Origin: Paenibacillus ihuae
Lineage (GTDB): Bacteria > Bacillota > Bacilli > Paenibacillales > Paenibacillaceae
NCBI RefSeq assembly: GCF_001368795.1
Contig: NZ_LN831203.1
Coordinates: forward strand, 18,925 to 58,657
Direction of reading: 5' to 3'
DNA length: 39,733 nt
Shown here piece after piece: positions 23,062 to 31,654 of this stretch (its first letter is position 1; each line of letters begins with the position of its first letter). The position numbers were made by a program, and so were the translations under genes. The notes under the pieces are model-generated. The model was not told the origin of the DNA, did no database searches, and was given only the letters and a program-made list of their open reading frames with translations.

Positions 23062-24141
23062 TCAGCGGATGACCGGGCCTCCGTAAAGGAAACGGTTCAT
23101 CCAAGAAGCGCTTAAACTATCCACTCTTACCCCGCCCGAAGATACGGAATACGTATGCAGAATCTTTCCGTCTCCGAGATACATCGCTACATGCGAAATC
23201 CTCGCCGTAGATTTATCGATGCCTGCATAAGCAGCAGCCGAGCTGCCCTGGTAATCCATAAAGAACATCAGATCCCCGCGTTTCAGGCCGGAAATATCAG
23301 TAACCGTAGAGCTGTTCTCCTGCACCCAGGTTCCTTGCTGCCGGGAATCGGCAGGCAGCTTCAAATTCGCTGCATCCATAAAGATCTGCCGGATGAAGTC
23401 CGAGCAGTCAAAGGTACTGGTATTGGTTCTGCTGGAGCCGTACTCATACGGAGTCCCCAGATAGCCCATGCCGGCAGCTATGACTGTTTCAATGACCGCC
23501 GGTTGGGCCGGTACTGGTGTTGGTACTGGTGTTGGTACTGGTGTTGGTGTTGGAACCGGCGTTGGTGCCGGTGTTGGTGTTGGAACCGGTGTTACCGCTG
23601 CACCATCCAGCTTAATAAACTGATCTGAAGAGCTGGTGTATCCGATTGTACCATTGGTAGTCTGCACTCTATACCAGTAGCTGTTTGTTTCTTCGAGTAT
23701 AACCACCGGATCCTCTTTGTACAGATAACCCAGCACTTTTCCGCTGGTTGACGGAGTTTCACGAAGCCTCACCGTCGACAGGATTACTGCCGTCTGCACA
23801 GGCGCCGGGGCCGGAGCCGAAATCACATTAATATACTGATCTCCAGAACTCGTATACCCCACATCGCCATCGGCAGTTCTTACTTTATACCAATAGCTGT
23901 TTGTCTGTTCAAGTATAACAACTTGGTCGCCTTCACTTAAATGCTTCAGCACGCTTCCGCTTGTGGAAGGGCTTGTACGCAGACGGACCGAAGATTGAAT
24001 AACACCTGTTAATGTAGTTGATGCCGCGACAGACGGACTCGAAGCCGCGAACGCCTGTTGCGGACTGAACACTCCCCAAGATATTGCCAGTGATGCCGAG
24101 ATCAATACCGATGCTGCCAGCTGCTTATGTGATCTGATCAT
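23062..24141 (-). CDS. Secreted SH3-SH3-NlpC/P60 peptidoglycan hydrolase
   Basis: The protein has 359 residues from ATG 24141, with GGGGGA five bases upstream; the longer frame starts with TTG at 24177 and lacks support. The order is signal peptide (about 1-32), two bacterial SH3 domains (about 43-106 and 116-178, each with VRLR.TPSTSGKVL and NSYWY.V), a proline-threonine linker (about 184-214) and an NlpC/P60 domain (about 216-359). The catalytic residues are C246 in STFDCSDF, H317 in RISHVAMYLG and H329 in ILHTYS. Such enzymes cut the gamma-D-Glu to diamino acid bond of peptidoglycan stem peptides. The SH3 domains bind the wall. Likely role is wall turnover. Confidence 0.92.
   Translation of the reverse strand: MIRSHKQLAASVLISASLAISWGVFSPQQAFAASSPSVAASTTLTGVIQSSVRLRTSPSTSGSVLKHLSEGDQVVILEQTNSYWYKVRTADGDVGYTSSGDQYINVISAPAPAPVQTAVILSTVRLRETPSTSGKVLGYLYKEDPVVILEETNSYWYRVQTTNGTIGYTSSSDQFIKLDGAAVTPVPTPTPAPTPVPTPTPVPTPVPTPVPAQPAVIETVIAAGMGYLGTPYEYGSSRTNTSTFDCSDFIRQIFMDAANLKLPADSRQQGTWVQENSSTVTDISGLKRGDLMFFMDYQGSSAAAYAGIDKSTARISHVAMYLGDGKILHTYSVSSGGVRVDSLSASWMNRFLYGGPVIR
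23500..23600 (-). repeat. Tandem repeat coding for the Pro-Thr linker of the NlpC/P60 protein
   Basis: Degenerate repeats of a 12-base unit like GGTGTTGGTACT (plus strand) encode PVPTPTPAPTPVPTPTPVP. The number of units could vary by slippage and change the linker length. Confidence 0.8.
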
Positions 24142-24351
24142 AGCGTTCCCCCGCTTAGCATGATGAGAACTCAACAACGGCGCGCGCTACAATTGTTGCT
24201 TTCTGCCCTCATTATAGGCGCAGGCGGGAATTGGAACATGCTCCAAATTTCACAAAAAAGTTTGCCACTTTATGGTAAGTAACAGGTCTATAGTCTTGAT
24301 TCCTCCTTGTATTTGGTGGAAATTACAGCTAATTAGAAAAAAATAAGGGGC

Positions 24352-25221
24352 TTAGGATTTAGGCTCAACATGAATCTGCACATTCATGATATTATGCCGG
24401 TTGCTCATCCGCTCTTCGATCGAGTCGCTGATCTGGTGGCCCTCCATGACGCTGATGCTGGCATCCACTTCCACCACAACATCGACCAGCACATGATTGC
24501 CATGAACACGGGCTTTGATATCCTTAATGCCTTCCACACCCGGGGTCCGGGCAATCGTACTGCGCAGATCCAGCAGCTGAGCCTCATCGAAGCCATCGGT
24601 CAACCGGTAAGTTGAATCACGGAAAATATCCCAGGCCGTCTTGGAAATCAGCACACCTACAGCCACCGCTGCAGCAGAATCGATCCACGGGAGGCCAAAC
24701 TGCGCACCAACAATCCCCACTGCCGCCCCGATACTGACCATTGCATCCGAGAAATTATCTTTGGCGGCAGCCATAAGTGCACTATTATTAATCTGTTTAG
24801 CCAGTCTTTTGTTATAAACATATACCCCCATCATAGCGATGGCACATACTAACGCCACTCCGGCAGACCAAATCTGCGGAATCGCCTTCGCCCCTTCGAA
24901 CAAGGAGCGCACTGCTTCAACGATAACCTGAATACCGACCATCGCCATAATAAAGGAAGCCAGCAGCGCAGCTACCGTCTCCGCCCGGAAATGTCCGTAT
25001 GGATGATCTGAATCGGGCGGCTTCCGCGAGATACGCAGCCCGACCAGTACCGCGATAGATGCGACTATATCCGTCAGATTATTGAAACCGTCCGCCAGCA
25101 AAGCGCTGGACCCGAATAAGTAACCGCTGATCAGCTTGAACGCTGACAGAACCAGATAAGCGGCAATACTGACCATGGCTCCGCGTTCACCCTTGCGTAT
25201 GTCTTCGTAAATATCGGCCAC
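24352..25221 (-). CDS. Cation diffusion facilitator, Mn(II)-exporter type
   Basis: The protein has 289 residues if started at GTG 25221 (VADIYEDIRKGERG), which has GGGAG ten bases upstream; the frame stays open to a GTG at 25257 without a ribosome binding site. It has six membrane segments and a C-terminal cytoplasmic domain (about 210-289). The metal site in TM2 is ADGFNNLTD (N47, D51) and in TM5 AAAKDNFSD (D155, D159). An Asn-Asp-Asp-Asp site matches manganese exporters such as MntE and B. subtilis MneP/MneS rather than zinc transporters (Asp-Asp-His-Asp). It is therefore probably a proton-driven Mn2+ exporter. The substrate is inferred from these residues. Confidence 0.85.
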   Translation of the reverse strand: MADIYEDIRKGERGAMVSIAAYLVLSAFKLISGYLFGSSALLADGFNNLTDIVASIAVLVGLRISRKPPDSDHPYGHFRAETVAALLASFIMAMVGIQVIVEAVRSLFEGAKAIPQIWSAGVALVCAIAMMGVYVYNKRLAKQINNSALMAAAKDNFSDAMVSIGAAVGIVGAQFGLPWIDSAAAVAVGVLISKTAWDIFRDSTYRLTDGFDEAQLLDLRSTIARTPGVEGIKDIKARVHGNHVLVDVVVEVDASISVMEGHQISDSIEERMSNRHNIMNVQIHVEPKS

Positions 25222-25361
25222 TTGCTGCCCACTCCCTCTTGTTCGATTTCCTTGCACAGTCCACTAGGGTATTTCATTCTTTGAATTATTCTTGCCCTTG
25301 TGGCGGCATTTAAAAACAATTAGAATGAGGTAAAGGACTTGCTTCATAAGGGGGTAACATA

Positions 25362-25547
25362 ATGAGCGAAAATAATGAAAAGCCTAAAATCAATCTGGCG
25401 GATGCGATCCGCCAAAAGCTGGAACAGAAAAAACAGCAATCTTCCAACAAACCCGGTTCTTCGTTTCAGGCAGGTTCCGCGAAACCGTTGAAGAGCCAAA
25501 ACAACAAAAAGCCTAATAATCAACGCCGCCGCACTGGCGGTTCATAG
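25362..25547 (+). CDS. Small basic low-complexity protein, function unknown
   Basis: The protein has 61 residues. A short possible helix (INLADAIRQKLEQKKQQ, about 10-26) is followed by a disordered tail rich in S, N, K and Q that ends NNQRRRTGGS. AAGGGGGTAA precedes the ATG and a strong terminator follows, so it is probably a real gene despite its length. The basic tail could bind nucleic acid or the cell surface. No family recognised. Confidence 0.65.
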   Translation: MSENNEKPKINLADAIRQKLEQKKQQSSNKPGSSFQAGSAKPLKSQNNKKPNNQRRRTGGS

Positions 25548-25579
25548 GACTTTTGGTCCAGTGTACAGGTACTGAACAT

Positions 25580-25620
25580 AAACGGCTGCGTTATCCCCCG
25601 GGGGATGACGCAGCCGTTTT
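25580..25620 (+). terminator. Bidirectional terminator between the small basic gene and the ABC-F gene
   Basis: AACGGCTGCGT pairs with ACGCAGCCGTT, with an inner TCCCCC/GGGGGA, followed by TTTTGC. The two flanking genes converge here. Confidence 0.85.
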
Positions 25621-25653
25621 GCATGAACTCCTAAAAGTTCTTTCCATTATGAT

Positions 25654-27279
25654 TTAAGCTTCAACAGGGTACATGCGCTGGCGCAGTTCCTTAATTTCCG
25701 GATTCTCCAGGTATTCATCATAGCTCATGGAGCGGTCAATGATGCCAGTCGGAGTAATTTCAATAATACGGTTGGCGATGGTCTGAATAAACTGATGGTC
25801 ATGGGAAGTGAACAGGATTGTTCCGTCAAAATCAATCAGTCCGTTATTGAGTGCTGTGATGGATTCCAGATCCAAATGGTTGGTAGGCTCATCGAACACC
25901 AGTACATTCGCACCGTTCAGCATCATTTTGGCCAGCATACAGCGGACCTTCTCCCCCCCGGAGAGCACGCTTGCCTTCTTGAGCGCTTCTTCACCGGCAA
26001 ACAGCATCCGGCCAAGGAAGCCGCGCAGGAACGTCTCGTCCTGATCCTTGGAGTATTGGCGCAGCCATTCCACCAGGTTCAAGTCAACACCGTCGAAATA
26101 TTTGGAGTTGTCTTTCGGGAAATACGCCTGGGTGGTGGTAACTCCCCATGTGTATTCGCCGGCATCCGCTTCCTTCTCACCCATGATGATATCAAACAGC
26201 AGCGATTTAGGCTGCGAATACGGGCCTACAAAAGCAATCTTGTCGCCTTTATTCACCACAATGCTGAGTTCGTCCAGCAGCTTCTCGCCGTCAACCGATT
26301 TGCTCAGGCCGCTGATTGTAAGCAGCTGCTTGCCGGCTTCGCGTTCAGGCTTGAAGTTGAGGAACGGGTATTTACGGTTGGAAGGACGGATATCGTCCAG
26401 CGTAATTTTCTCGAGCTGCTTCTTACGTGAAGTCGCTTGCTTCGACTTGGAAGCATTCGCCGAGAACCGCTGGATGAACGCCTGCAGCTCCTTGATCTTG
26501 TCTTCCTTCTTCTTGTTGGCATCACGCTGCAGCGTCTGGGCCAGCTGGCTGGACTCATACCAGAAGTCGTAGTTGCCGACGTACATCTGGATTTTGCCGA
26601 AGTCGATGTCCGCAATATGTGTACAGACCTTGTTCAAAAAGTGCCGGTCATGGGATACGACGATAACGGTACCTTCGTAGTCCATAAGGAAGTTCTCCAG
26701 CCAGCCGATCGATTCAAGATCCAAATGGTTGGTAGGCTCATCGAGCAGCAGATTGTTCGGACGTCCGAACAGGGCCTGGGCAAGCAGCACCCGTACCTTT
26801 TCGTTGCCGCTGAGTTCGGCCATCTTTTTGTCATGCATTTCACGCATAATGCCCAGACCAATCAGCATGGCCGCAGCATCAGGCTCAGCATCCCAGCCGT
26901 TCAGCTCAGCGAATTCACCTTCAAGCTCGCCGGCGCGCAGTCCGTCTGCTTCTGTGAAATCACTCTTAGCATACAGCGCATCCTTCTCCTTCATAATTTC
27001 ATAAAGGCGGGTATGCCCCATAATTACCGTTTCCAGCACCTGGTATTCATCGTACTCGAAATGGTTCTGCTTCAGTATAGCCAGACGCTCGCCGGGGGTA
27101 ATATGCACGTCCCCGATGTTGGCTTCAATCTCGCCGGACAAAATTTTGAGGAAAGTAGATTTGCCGGCGCCGTTTGCCCCGATCAGGCCATAGCAGTTGC
27201 CGGGTGTGAATTTTATGTTTACATCTTCAAATAGTGCGCGTTTTCCGTAGCGGAGTGTTACGCCGCTTGTGCTAATCAT
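25654..27279 (-). CDS. ykpA: ABC-F ATPase (YkpA/YbiT subfamily)
   Basis: The protein has 541 residues, two ATPase domains and no membrane segment, as usual for ABC-F proteins that act at the ribosome. Domain 1 has Walker A GANGAGKS (34-41), a signature LSGNE (157-161, N where G is usual) and DEPTNHLD. A charged linker (about 240-310) joins it to domain 2, with a Walker A of GPYSQPKS (352-359), which lacks the glycine-rich loop, then LSGGE (439-443) and DEPTNHLD. The length and sequence match the YbiT-type group of Firmicutes (YkpA, 540 residues). It may act in translation; no resistance role is evident. AAGGATGG precedes the ATG. An extended -10 (27325-27317) lies upstream. Confidence 0.88.
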   Translation of the reverse strand: MISTSGVTLRYGKRALFEDVNIKFTPGNCYGLIGANGAGKSTFLKILSGEIEANIGDVHITPGERLAILKQNHFEYDEYQVLETVIMGHTRLYEIMKEKDALYAKSDFTEADGLRAGELEGEFAELNGWDAEPDAAAMLIGLGIMREMHDKKMAELSGNEKVRVLLAQALFGRPNNLLLDEPTNHLDLESIGWLENFLMDYEGTVIVVSHDRHFLNKVCTHIADIDFGKIQMYVGNYDFWYESSQLAQTLQRDANKKKEDKIKELQAFIQRFSANASKSKQATSRKKQLEKITLDDIRPSNRKYPFLNFKPEREAGKQLLTISGLSKSVDGEKLLDELSIVVNKGDKIAFVGPYSQPKSLLFDIIMGEKEADAGEYTWGVTTTQAYFPKDNSKYFDGVDLNLVEWLRQYSKDQDETFLRGFLGRMLFAGEEALKKASVLSGGEKVRCMLAKMMLNGANVLVFDEPTNHLDLESITALNNGLIDFDGTILFTSHDHQFIQTIANRIIEITPTGIIDRSMSYDEYLENPEIKELRQRMYPVEA

Positions 27280-27316
27280 TAAGCATTACCATCCTTTTCA
27301 CTTAGGGTTTCGGCTC

Positions 27317-27325
27317 ATTATAGCA
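27317..27325 (-). promoter_or_regulatory. Extended -10 of the ABC-F promoter
   Basis: TGCTATAAT on the minus strand, about 38 bases before the gene. No good -35 was found. Confidence 0.5.
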
Positions 27326-27398
27326 TAAAATCAGGGCAAATAGCCCGTAAGATCGCTGCAGAACCTGCGGTTTCGGCTTAAAATCTGCTGTTATTTCA

Positions 27399-28394
27399 TT
27401 ATTGCCCCGCATAGCGGTCCTCCGGATGCACTATAAGCGTTTCACCGTAACCCAGCGTACGTATCCGCTCCGGGCTGATTCCCTGGGCTTCCCGGGCCAG
27501 CTCCATCCGGTCCAGTGCTTCCCGGGCCGTATCATCGGCCAGCCGGAAGGTGCCAAAATGCATCGGGATCATCAGCTCCGCCCCCACATCAATAAAGGCC
27601 TGCACGGCCTCTTCGGGATTTACATGCTGTGAATTCATGAACCATTCCGGCTCATAGGCCCCGATCGGCATCATTGCAATATGTAGCTTAAACCGGCTGC
27701 CGATCTCCTTGAAGCCCGGAAAGAAGCCGCTGTCCCCAGCAAAGTAGAGGTTCGGCGGCAGCTTCCGCTTCTCCCCGTTCTCTTCACCTTCCGGGTGTTT
27801 CTGGGGTTCAGCCGGTTCAAGCACATACCCTCCCCAGTGTGAGCTGTTGGTGTCAAACGGCGTCCGCCGGGTCCAGTGCTGGGTCGGCACGAACGTCAGC
27901 TTCACCGCTCCAAGCGTCAGCTCCTCCCACCACTGCAGCTCATGGCAGTTTGGAAAGCCCTTGCGGAGCATTTTCCGTTTCAGCCCGGCCGGTACGACAA
28001 TCGTGGTTCCCGCCTTATAGAGTTTGCGGATGGAGGCGATATGCAGATGATCATAATGGGAATGCGAGACAAGGATCAGATCTACCGGCGGAACCTCATT
28101 CAGCGGTATGCCCGGCTCTCCGATCCTTTTCTCAAAGCCTAGCCGCCTTGCCCAGATAGGGTCCGTAATAATGTTCATGCCTTCATATTGTAGAAAAAAA
28201 GTCGAATGCCCGATCCAGGTAATCGTCGTATCCAGCCGGTTCTCAGCCAGATAAGACAGCCTGGGCGGGTGATTCGGCACTTTATAGGTATAGTCTTTCT
28301 TCTTGCTCCGGCGTTCTTCACGCCACTGGCGGAACTCCTTGAGCGTTTTATCTGTACTGACGTTATCAATATTATTGTATTTCACTTTAGCCAT
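27399..28394 (-). CDS. MBL-fold hydrolase (NAPE-PLD/UlaG-like)
   Basis: The protein has 331 residues. The metal-binding motif HSHYDH is at 111-116 (SHSHYDHLHIAS), with further ligands in TQHW, FAGDSGFF and IPMHFGTF. The N-terminal part includes TWIGHSTFFLQYEGMNIITDP, shared by UlaG and NAPE-PLD-type enzymes of the metallo-beta-lactamase superfamily. These include phospholipases and lactonases; the substrate is not determinable. No signal peptide is visible. It is divergent from the CvfC gene. Confidence 0.85.
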   Translation of the reverse strand: MAKVKYNNIDNVSTDKTLKEFRQWREERRSKKKDYTYKVPNHPPRLSYLAENRLDTTITWIGHSTFFLQYEGMNIITDPIWARRLGFEKRIGEPGIPLNEVPPVDLILVSHSHYDHLHIASIRKLYKAGTTIVVPAGLKRKMLRKGFPNCHELQWWEELTLGAVKLTFVPTQHWTRRTPFDTNSSHWGGYVLEPAEPQKHPEGEENGEKRKLPPNLYFAGDSGFFPGFKEIGSRFKLHIAMMPIGAYEPEWFMNSQHVNPEEAVQAFIDVGAELMIPMHFGTFRLADDTAREALDRMELAREAQGISPERIRTLGYGETLIVHPEDRYAGQ

Positions 28395-28475
28395 AACGGC
28401 ATCTCTCCTTCATTGCGTTCAGTACAAATTTTACCCATTTTACATCCAGATTAAGCTGCTTAAGACGTATCCCTT

Positions 28476-28505
28476 TTGTATTCCGCCCGTACTATGATGT
28501 AAAAT
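28476..28505 (+). promoter_or_regulatory. Sigma-A promoter of the CvfC-like gene
   Basis: TTGTAT and TAAAAT separated by 18 bases. A small dyad ACGGT/ACCGT (28519-28534) follows in the leader. Confidence 0.55.
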
Positions 28506-28553
28506 GCGGGTAAAGACTACGGTGCCTGTACCGTTCAAAGGGGAGCCTAACGT

Positions 28554-29687
28554 ATGAAGATAACATTTATTGAACCGACTCCAAGTCCAAATACGATGAA
28601 GCTTCATCTGGACGAAAGCTTGGAGCCTGGAATCCGCAGAACCTATACGCCGGAAAGCCAGCGCAGTGCCCCTGCCTGGGCACGGGATATGCTGGCCATT
28701 CCTGGAGTTATCAGCATCTATCACGCAGCTGATTTTGCCGCGCTGGAGCGCAAAGGCAGCGCCGATTGGGCAGCGATTCTCAGTGAGGTCCAGAGCCGCT
28801 TCGGCGCTGAGGGGCTCAGCGCCGACTTCAACCTCGCGGACGAAAATGCAGGTGCCCATTTCGGGGAGTCGCAGGTCTTCGTGCAGATGTTCCGCGGCAT
28901 TCCGATCCAGATCCGCGTGAAGACAGGCGCTGCTGAGGAGCGCATCGCCCTCGCCGCCCGCTTCACACAGGCGGTGACGGATGTGGCCAGCGCCGTATTG
29001 ATCAAGGAGCGCAAGCTCACCGATTACGGCGTGCGCTACGGCGAACCGGCCGAGATCGCACGCGAGGTCGAGCAGGAGCTGGAGGCGGCGTATCCGCAGG
29101 AACGCCTCGACTCCCTCGTGCAGCAGGCAATCGCGCACGGAACCGCCGGCGAGTTCGTCGAGCTGCGGCAGAAGAAGGAACAGGCCGAGCTGCTGCAGGA
29201 CCTGCAGGACGAGGACTGGCGCGTGCGCTACGCCGCGCTGGAGGATCTGGCGCCGACGCCTGCGCTCCTGCCGGAGCTGCGCACGGCGCTGCACGACCCC
29301 AAGCTGCATATCCGCAGGCTTGCGGTCGTGTACCTGGGCGACATCCGCACGCCTGAGGCGATGGAGCTGCTGTATGAGGCGATGGCAGACAAGGCTCCGG
29401 CCGTGCGGCGCACGGCCGGAGACACGCTGTCCGACATCGGCGATCCGACGGCGACGCCGGCCATGACCGCGGCGCTTTCGGATCCCAGCAAGCTCGTCCG
29501 CTGGCGGGCAGCACGGTTCCTCTATGAGGTGGGCACCGCAGAGGCTCATGATGCCCTAAGCCTTGCGGCCGACGACCCCGAATTCGAAGTGGGTCTGCAG
29601 GCGAGAATGGCGCTGGAGCGGATCGCCTCCGGCGAGGAAGCCGCCGGGACCGTTTGGCAGCAAATGTCGGAACGCCGGCGTACCTGA
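28554..29687 (+). CDS. CvfC-like conserved virulence factor C family protein (Nfu-N + HEAT repeats)
   Basis: The protein has 377 residues. The N-terminus MKITFIEPTPSPNTMKLHLD matches the NifU/Nfu N-terminal-like domain (about 1-90), and the C-terminal part from about 205 consists of HEAT-like repeats (DEDWRVRYAALEDLA, DPKLHIRRLAVVYLGD, KAPAVRRTAGDTLSDIGD, SKLVRWRAARFLYEVG). This combination is the CvfC family, first known from Staphylococcus aureus. The biochemical role is unclear; the Nfu-like part hints at iron-sulphur or protein binding. The start follows AAAGGGGAG. The centre of the gene (about 28900-29500) is noticeably GC-rich with alternating charged residues. Confidence 0.8.
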   Translation: MKITFIEPTPSPNTMKLHLDESLEPGIRRTYTPESQRSAPAWARDMLAIPGVISIYHAADFAALERKGSADWAAILSEVQSRFGAEGLSADFNLADENAGAHFGESQVFVQMFRGIPIQIRVKTGAAEERIALAARFTQAVTDVASAVLIKERKLTDYGVRYGEPAEIAREVEQELEAAYPQERLDSLVQQAIAHGTAGEFVELRQKKEQAELLQDLQDEDWRVRYAALEDLAPTPALLPELRTALHDPKLHIRRLAVVYLGDIRTPEAMELLYEAMADKAPAVRRTAGDTLSDIGDPTATPAMTAALSDPSKLVRWRAARFLYEVGTAEAHDALSLAADDPEFEVGLQARMALERIASGEEAAGTVWQQMSERRRT

Positions 29688-29710
29688 CACACTCCTGCCG
29701 TAATTTGTTA

Positions 29711-29740
29711 TTGCAAGAGCCTCATAAGTTGCATTATACT
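29711..29740 (+). promoter_or_regulatory. Sigma-A promoter of the lysine riboswitch-permease unit
   Basis: TTGCAA (29711-29716) and TATACT (29735-29740) separated by 18 bases, about 30 bases before the riboswitch. Confidence 0.6.
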
Positions 29741-29768
29741 AAACCCTGCTAATGTTCATAATTGTATA

Positions 29769-29998
29769 AAGATAGCCTCATCATACCTAAGATGAGGTAG
29801 AGGTCGCGAATATTATAAGTACGCGCGCTGAGACGTTAAGAGCCGTCAATGAAGCCGCCGAAAGGAATATCCGCCGAAGTCTGTGCCGCCGCTCTTCATG
29901 CTGCACAGACTGGGGCCGTTGCCGAACAGGCACGGAACTGTCACAGTGTACCGCTTGGTCTCACGACCAGCGGGTACTGCACTGTGTTGCGCTATCTT
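29769..29998 (+). ncRNA. Lysine riboswitch aptamer (L box)
   Basis: Several invariant L-box parts are visible in order: GTAGAGGTCGCG, GCCGCCGAAAGG, CTGGGGCCGTTGCCGAAC, GGAACTGTCACAG and GCGCTATCTT. P1 is AAGATAGC (29769-29776) with GCTATCTT (29991-29998). An extra hairpin CCTCATC/GATGAGG sits between P1 and the conserved GTAGAGG block. The aptamer binds lysine and acts on transcription through the terminator that follows. Confidence 0.9.
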
Positions 29999-30012
29999 AA
30001 CAGGGAGTATGA

Positions 30013-30060
30013 TGCGGAGCCGTATTTTCAGGAAACCGCAGATCCGTCTGCGGTTTTTTT
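30013..30060 (+). terminator. Riboswitch-controlled terminator
   Basis: AAACCGCAGA (30033-30042) pairs with TCTGCGGTTT (30047-30056), followed by TTTT. TGCGG at 30013-30017 is complementary to CCGCA at 30036-30040 and can form the competing antiterminator. With lysine bound, transcription should stop. Confidence 0.85.
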
Positions 30061-30162
30061 GCGCCTACAGGATTTGCCGCCCCCATAACCGGGGCGGCAG
30101 CGTACACCACTCCCCTTCATGAACAGCAACATTCAGATCAACTCAGAAGGAGTGTCTTATTC

Positions 30163-31641
30163 ATGCAAGCAACGCAAGACAATCAGCAGTCCCGCAGCCA
30201 AGGCGGGCCAGCTCTGCGCAGAACATTCAAAGCCAGACATTTAACGATGATCGCCCTTGGCGGCTCGATCGGTACCGGGCTGTTCCTGGCCAGCGGCGGC
30301 GCTATTGCCTCCTCCGGACCCGGGGGAGCCCTGCTCGCTTATGCGGCTGTGGGAATTATGGTCTATTTCCTGATGACGAGCCTTGGTGAGCTGGCTACGT
30401 ACATGCCCGACTCCGGCTCCTTCAGCACTTACGGCACCCGCTTCGTCAGCCCGGCCTTCGGTTTCGCCATCGGCTGGAATTTCTGGTACAACTGGGCCGT
30501 TACTATTGCTGCCGAGCTTTCTGCTGCAACAGTTATCATAAAATACTGGTTCCCTGAGAGCTCCTCCACGCTCTGGAGCCTCTTGTTCCTGCTGATGATG
30601 TTCGGCCTGAACTTCCTCTCGTCGCGCGGGTACGGCGAATCGGAATACTGGTTTGCGATTATCAAAATCATCACCGTTATTGTCTTCCTCGTGGTCGGTG
30701 TCCTGATGATCTTCGGGATCATGGGCGGAGAAAAAATCGGCTTCAGCAACTTCCAGCTCGGCGGCAGCTCCTTCCACGGCGGCTTCTTCGCATTCGTCGG
30801 CGTCTTCATGGCTGCCGGCTTCTCCTTCCAGGGAACGGAGCTGGTCGGCGTAGCCGCCGGAGAAAGCGAGAACCCGCGCCGCAATGTGCCGCTGGCTATC
30901 CGCCAGGTCTTCTGGCGCATTATGATCTTCTATATCTTTGCCATTCTCGTCATCGGACTGGTAATTCCTTATACGAATCCGGATCTGCTCCGCGGCGGCA
31001 TTGATGATATCGGTGTCAGTCCGTTCACCATCGTCTTCAACAAAGCGGGCCTAGCTATTGCTGCATCCGTCATGAATGCAGTCATCCTGAGCTCCGTATT
31101 GTCAGCCGGGAACTCCGGCATGTACGCTTCCACCCGCGTCTTGTACGCAATGGCCAAGGACGGCATGGCTCCGCGCGCACTGGGCAAGCTGAACCGCCGG
31201 GGCGTACCTGTAGGCGCACTGCTCGTGACTACAGCAGTCGGCATGCTGGCCTTCCTCGCCTCGTTCTTTGGCGACGGCGCCGTCTACAACTGGCTGCTTA
31301 ACGCCTCAGGCATGTGCGGTTTCATCAACTGGCTGGGCATAGCCGTCTGCCATTACCGTTTCCGCCGCGCCTTTGTGAAACAGGGCCATTCACTGGATGA
31401 GCTGCCTTACCGGGCCAAATGGTTCCCGTTCGGGCCGCTGTTCGCCTTCGCACTCTGCCTGATCGCTGTGCTTGGCCAGAATATGGGTGCCTTCACCGGC
31501 GACCGTATTGACTGGTACGGTGTACTGGTCTCTTATGTGAGCCTGCCGCTGTTCTTCATAATCTGGGCCGGCTACCGCTGGTTTAGAGCAAGCCGCATTA
31601 TTCCGCTGGAAGAATGTGATCTCAGCACAAATGCCGAATAA
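30163..31641 (+). CDS. lysP: Lysine-specific permease, LysP type
   Basis: The protein has 492 residues with about twelve membrane segments. It starts LRRTFKARHLTMIALGGSIG and contains GGALLAYAAVGIMVYFLMTSLGE, GFSFQGTELVGVAAGESENP, IIPYTNPDLL-like VIPYTNPDLLRGG and AVILSSVLSAGNSGMYASTR. These track E. coli LysP nearly along its whole length. It takes up lysine using the proton gradient. The lysine riboswitch with terminator ahead of it gives independent support. AAGGAGTG precedes the ATG. The gene is monocistronic and ends at a bidirectional terminator. Confidence 0.95.
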   Translation: MQATQDNQQSRSQGGPALRRTFKARHLTMIALGGSIGTGLFLASGGAIASSGPGGALLAYAAVGIMVYFLMTSLGELATYMPDSGSFSTYGTRFVSPAFGFAIGWNFWYNWAVTIAAELSAATVIIKYWFPESSSTLWSLLFLLMMFGLNFLSSRGYGESEYWFAIIKIITVIVFLVVGVLMIFGIMGGEKIGFSNFQLGGSSFHGGFFAFVGVFMAAGFSFQGTELVGVAAGESENPRRNVPLAIRQVFWRIMIFYIFAILVIGLVIPYTNPDLLRGGIDDIGVSPFTIVFNKAGLAIAASVMNAVILSSVLSAGNSGMYASTRVLYAMAKDGMAPRALGKLNRRGVPVGALLVTTAVGMLAFLASFFGDGAVYNWLLNASGMCGFINWLGIAVCHYRFRRAFVKQGHSLDELPYRAKWFPFGPLFAFALCLIAVLGQNMGAFTGDRIDWYGVLVSYVSLPLFFIIWAGYRWFRASRIIPLEECDLSTNAE

Positions 31642-31654
31642 GTACGCTCAGCAA

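Noticed and set aside
23508-23600. CRISPR-like repeat
   Set aside because: It is a short tandem repeat inside a gene, coding for a Pro-Thr linker, without spacers.
28440-29549. Minus-strand frame of 369 codons
   Set aside because: It is antisense to the CvfC-like gene; its arginine-, histidine- and leucine-rich sequence is a GC-rich shadow without domains.
29849-30122. Two plus-strand frames of 79 codons
   Set aside because: They cover the lysine riboswitch and its terminator, whose conserved RNA blocks explain the sequence.
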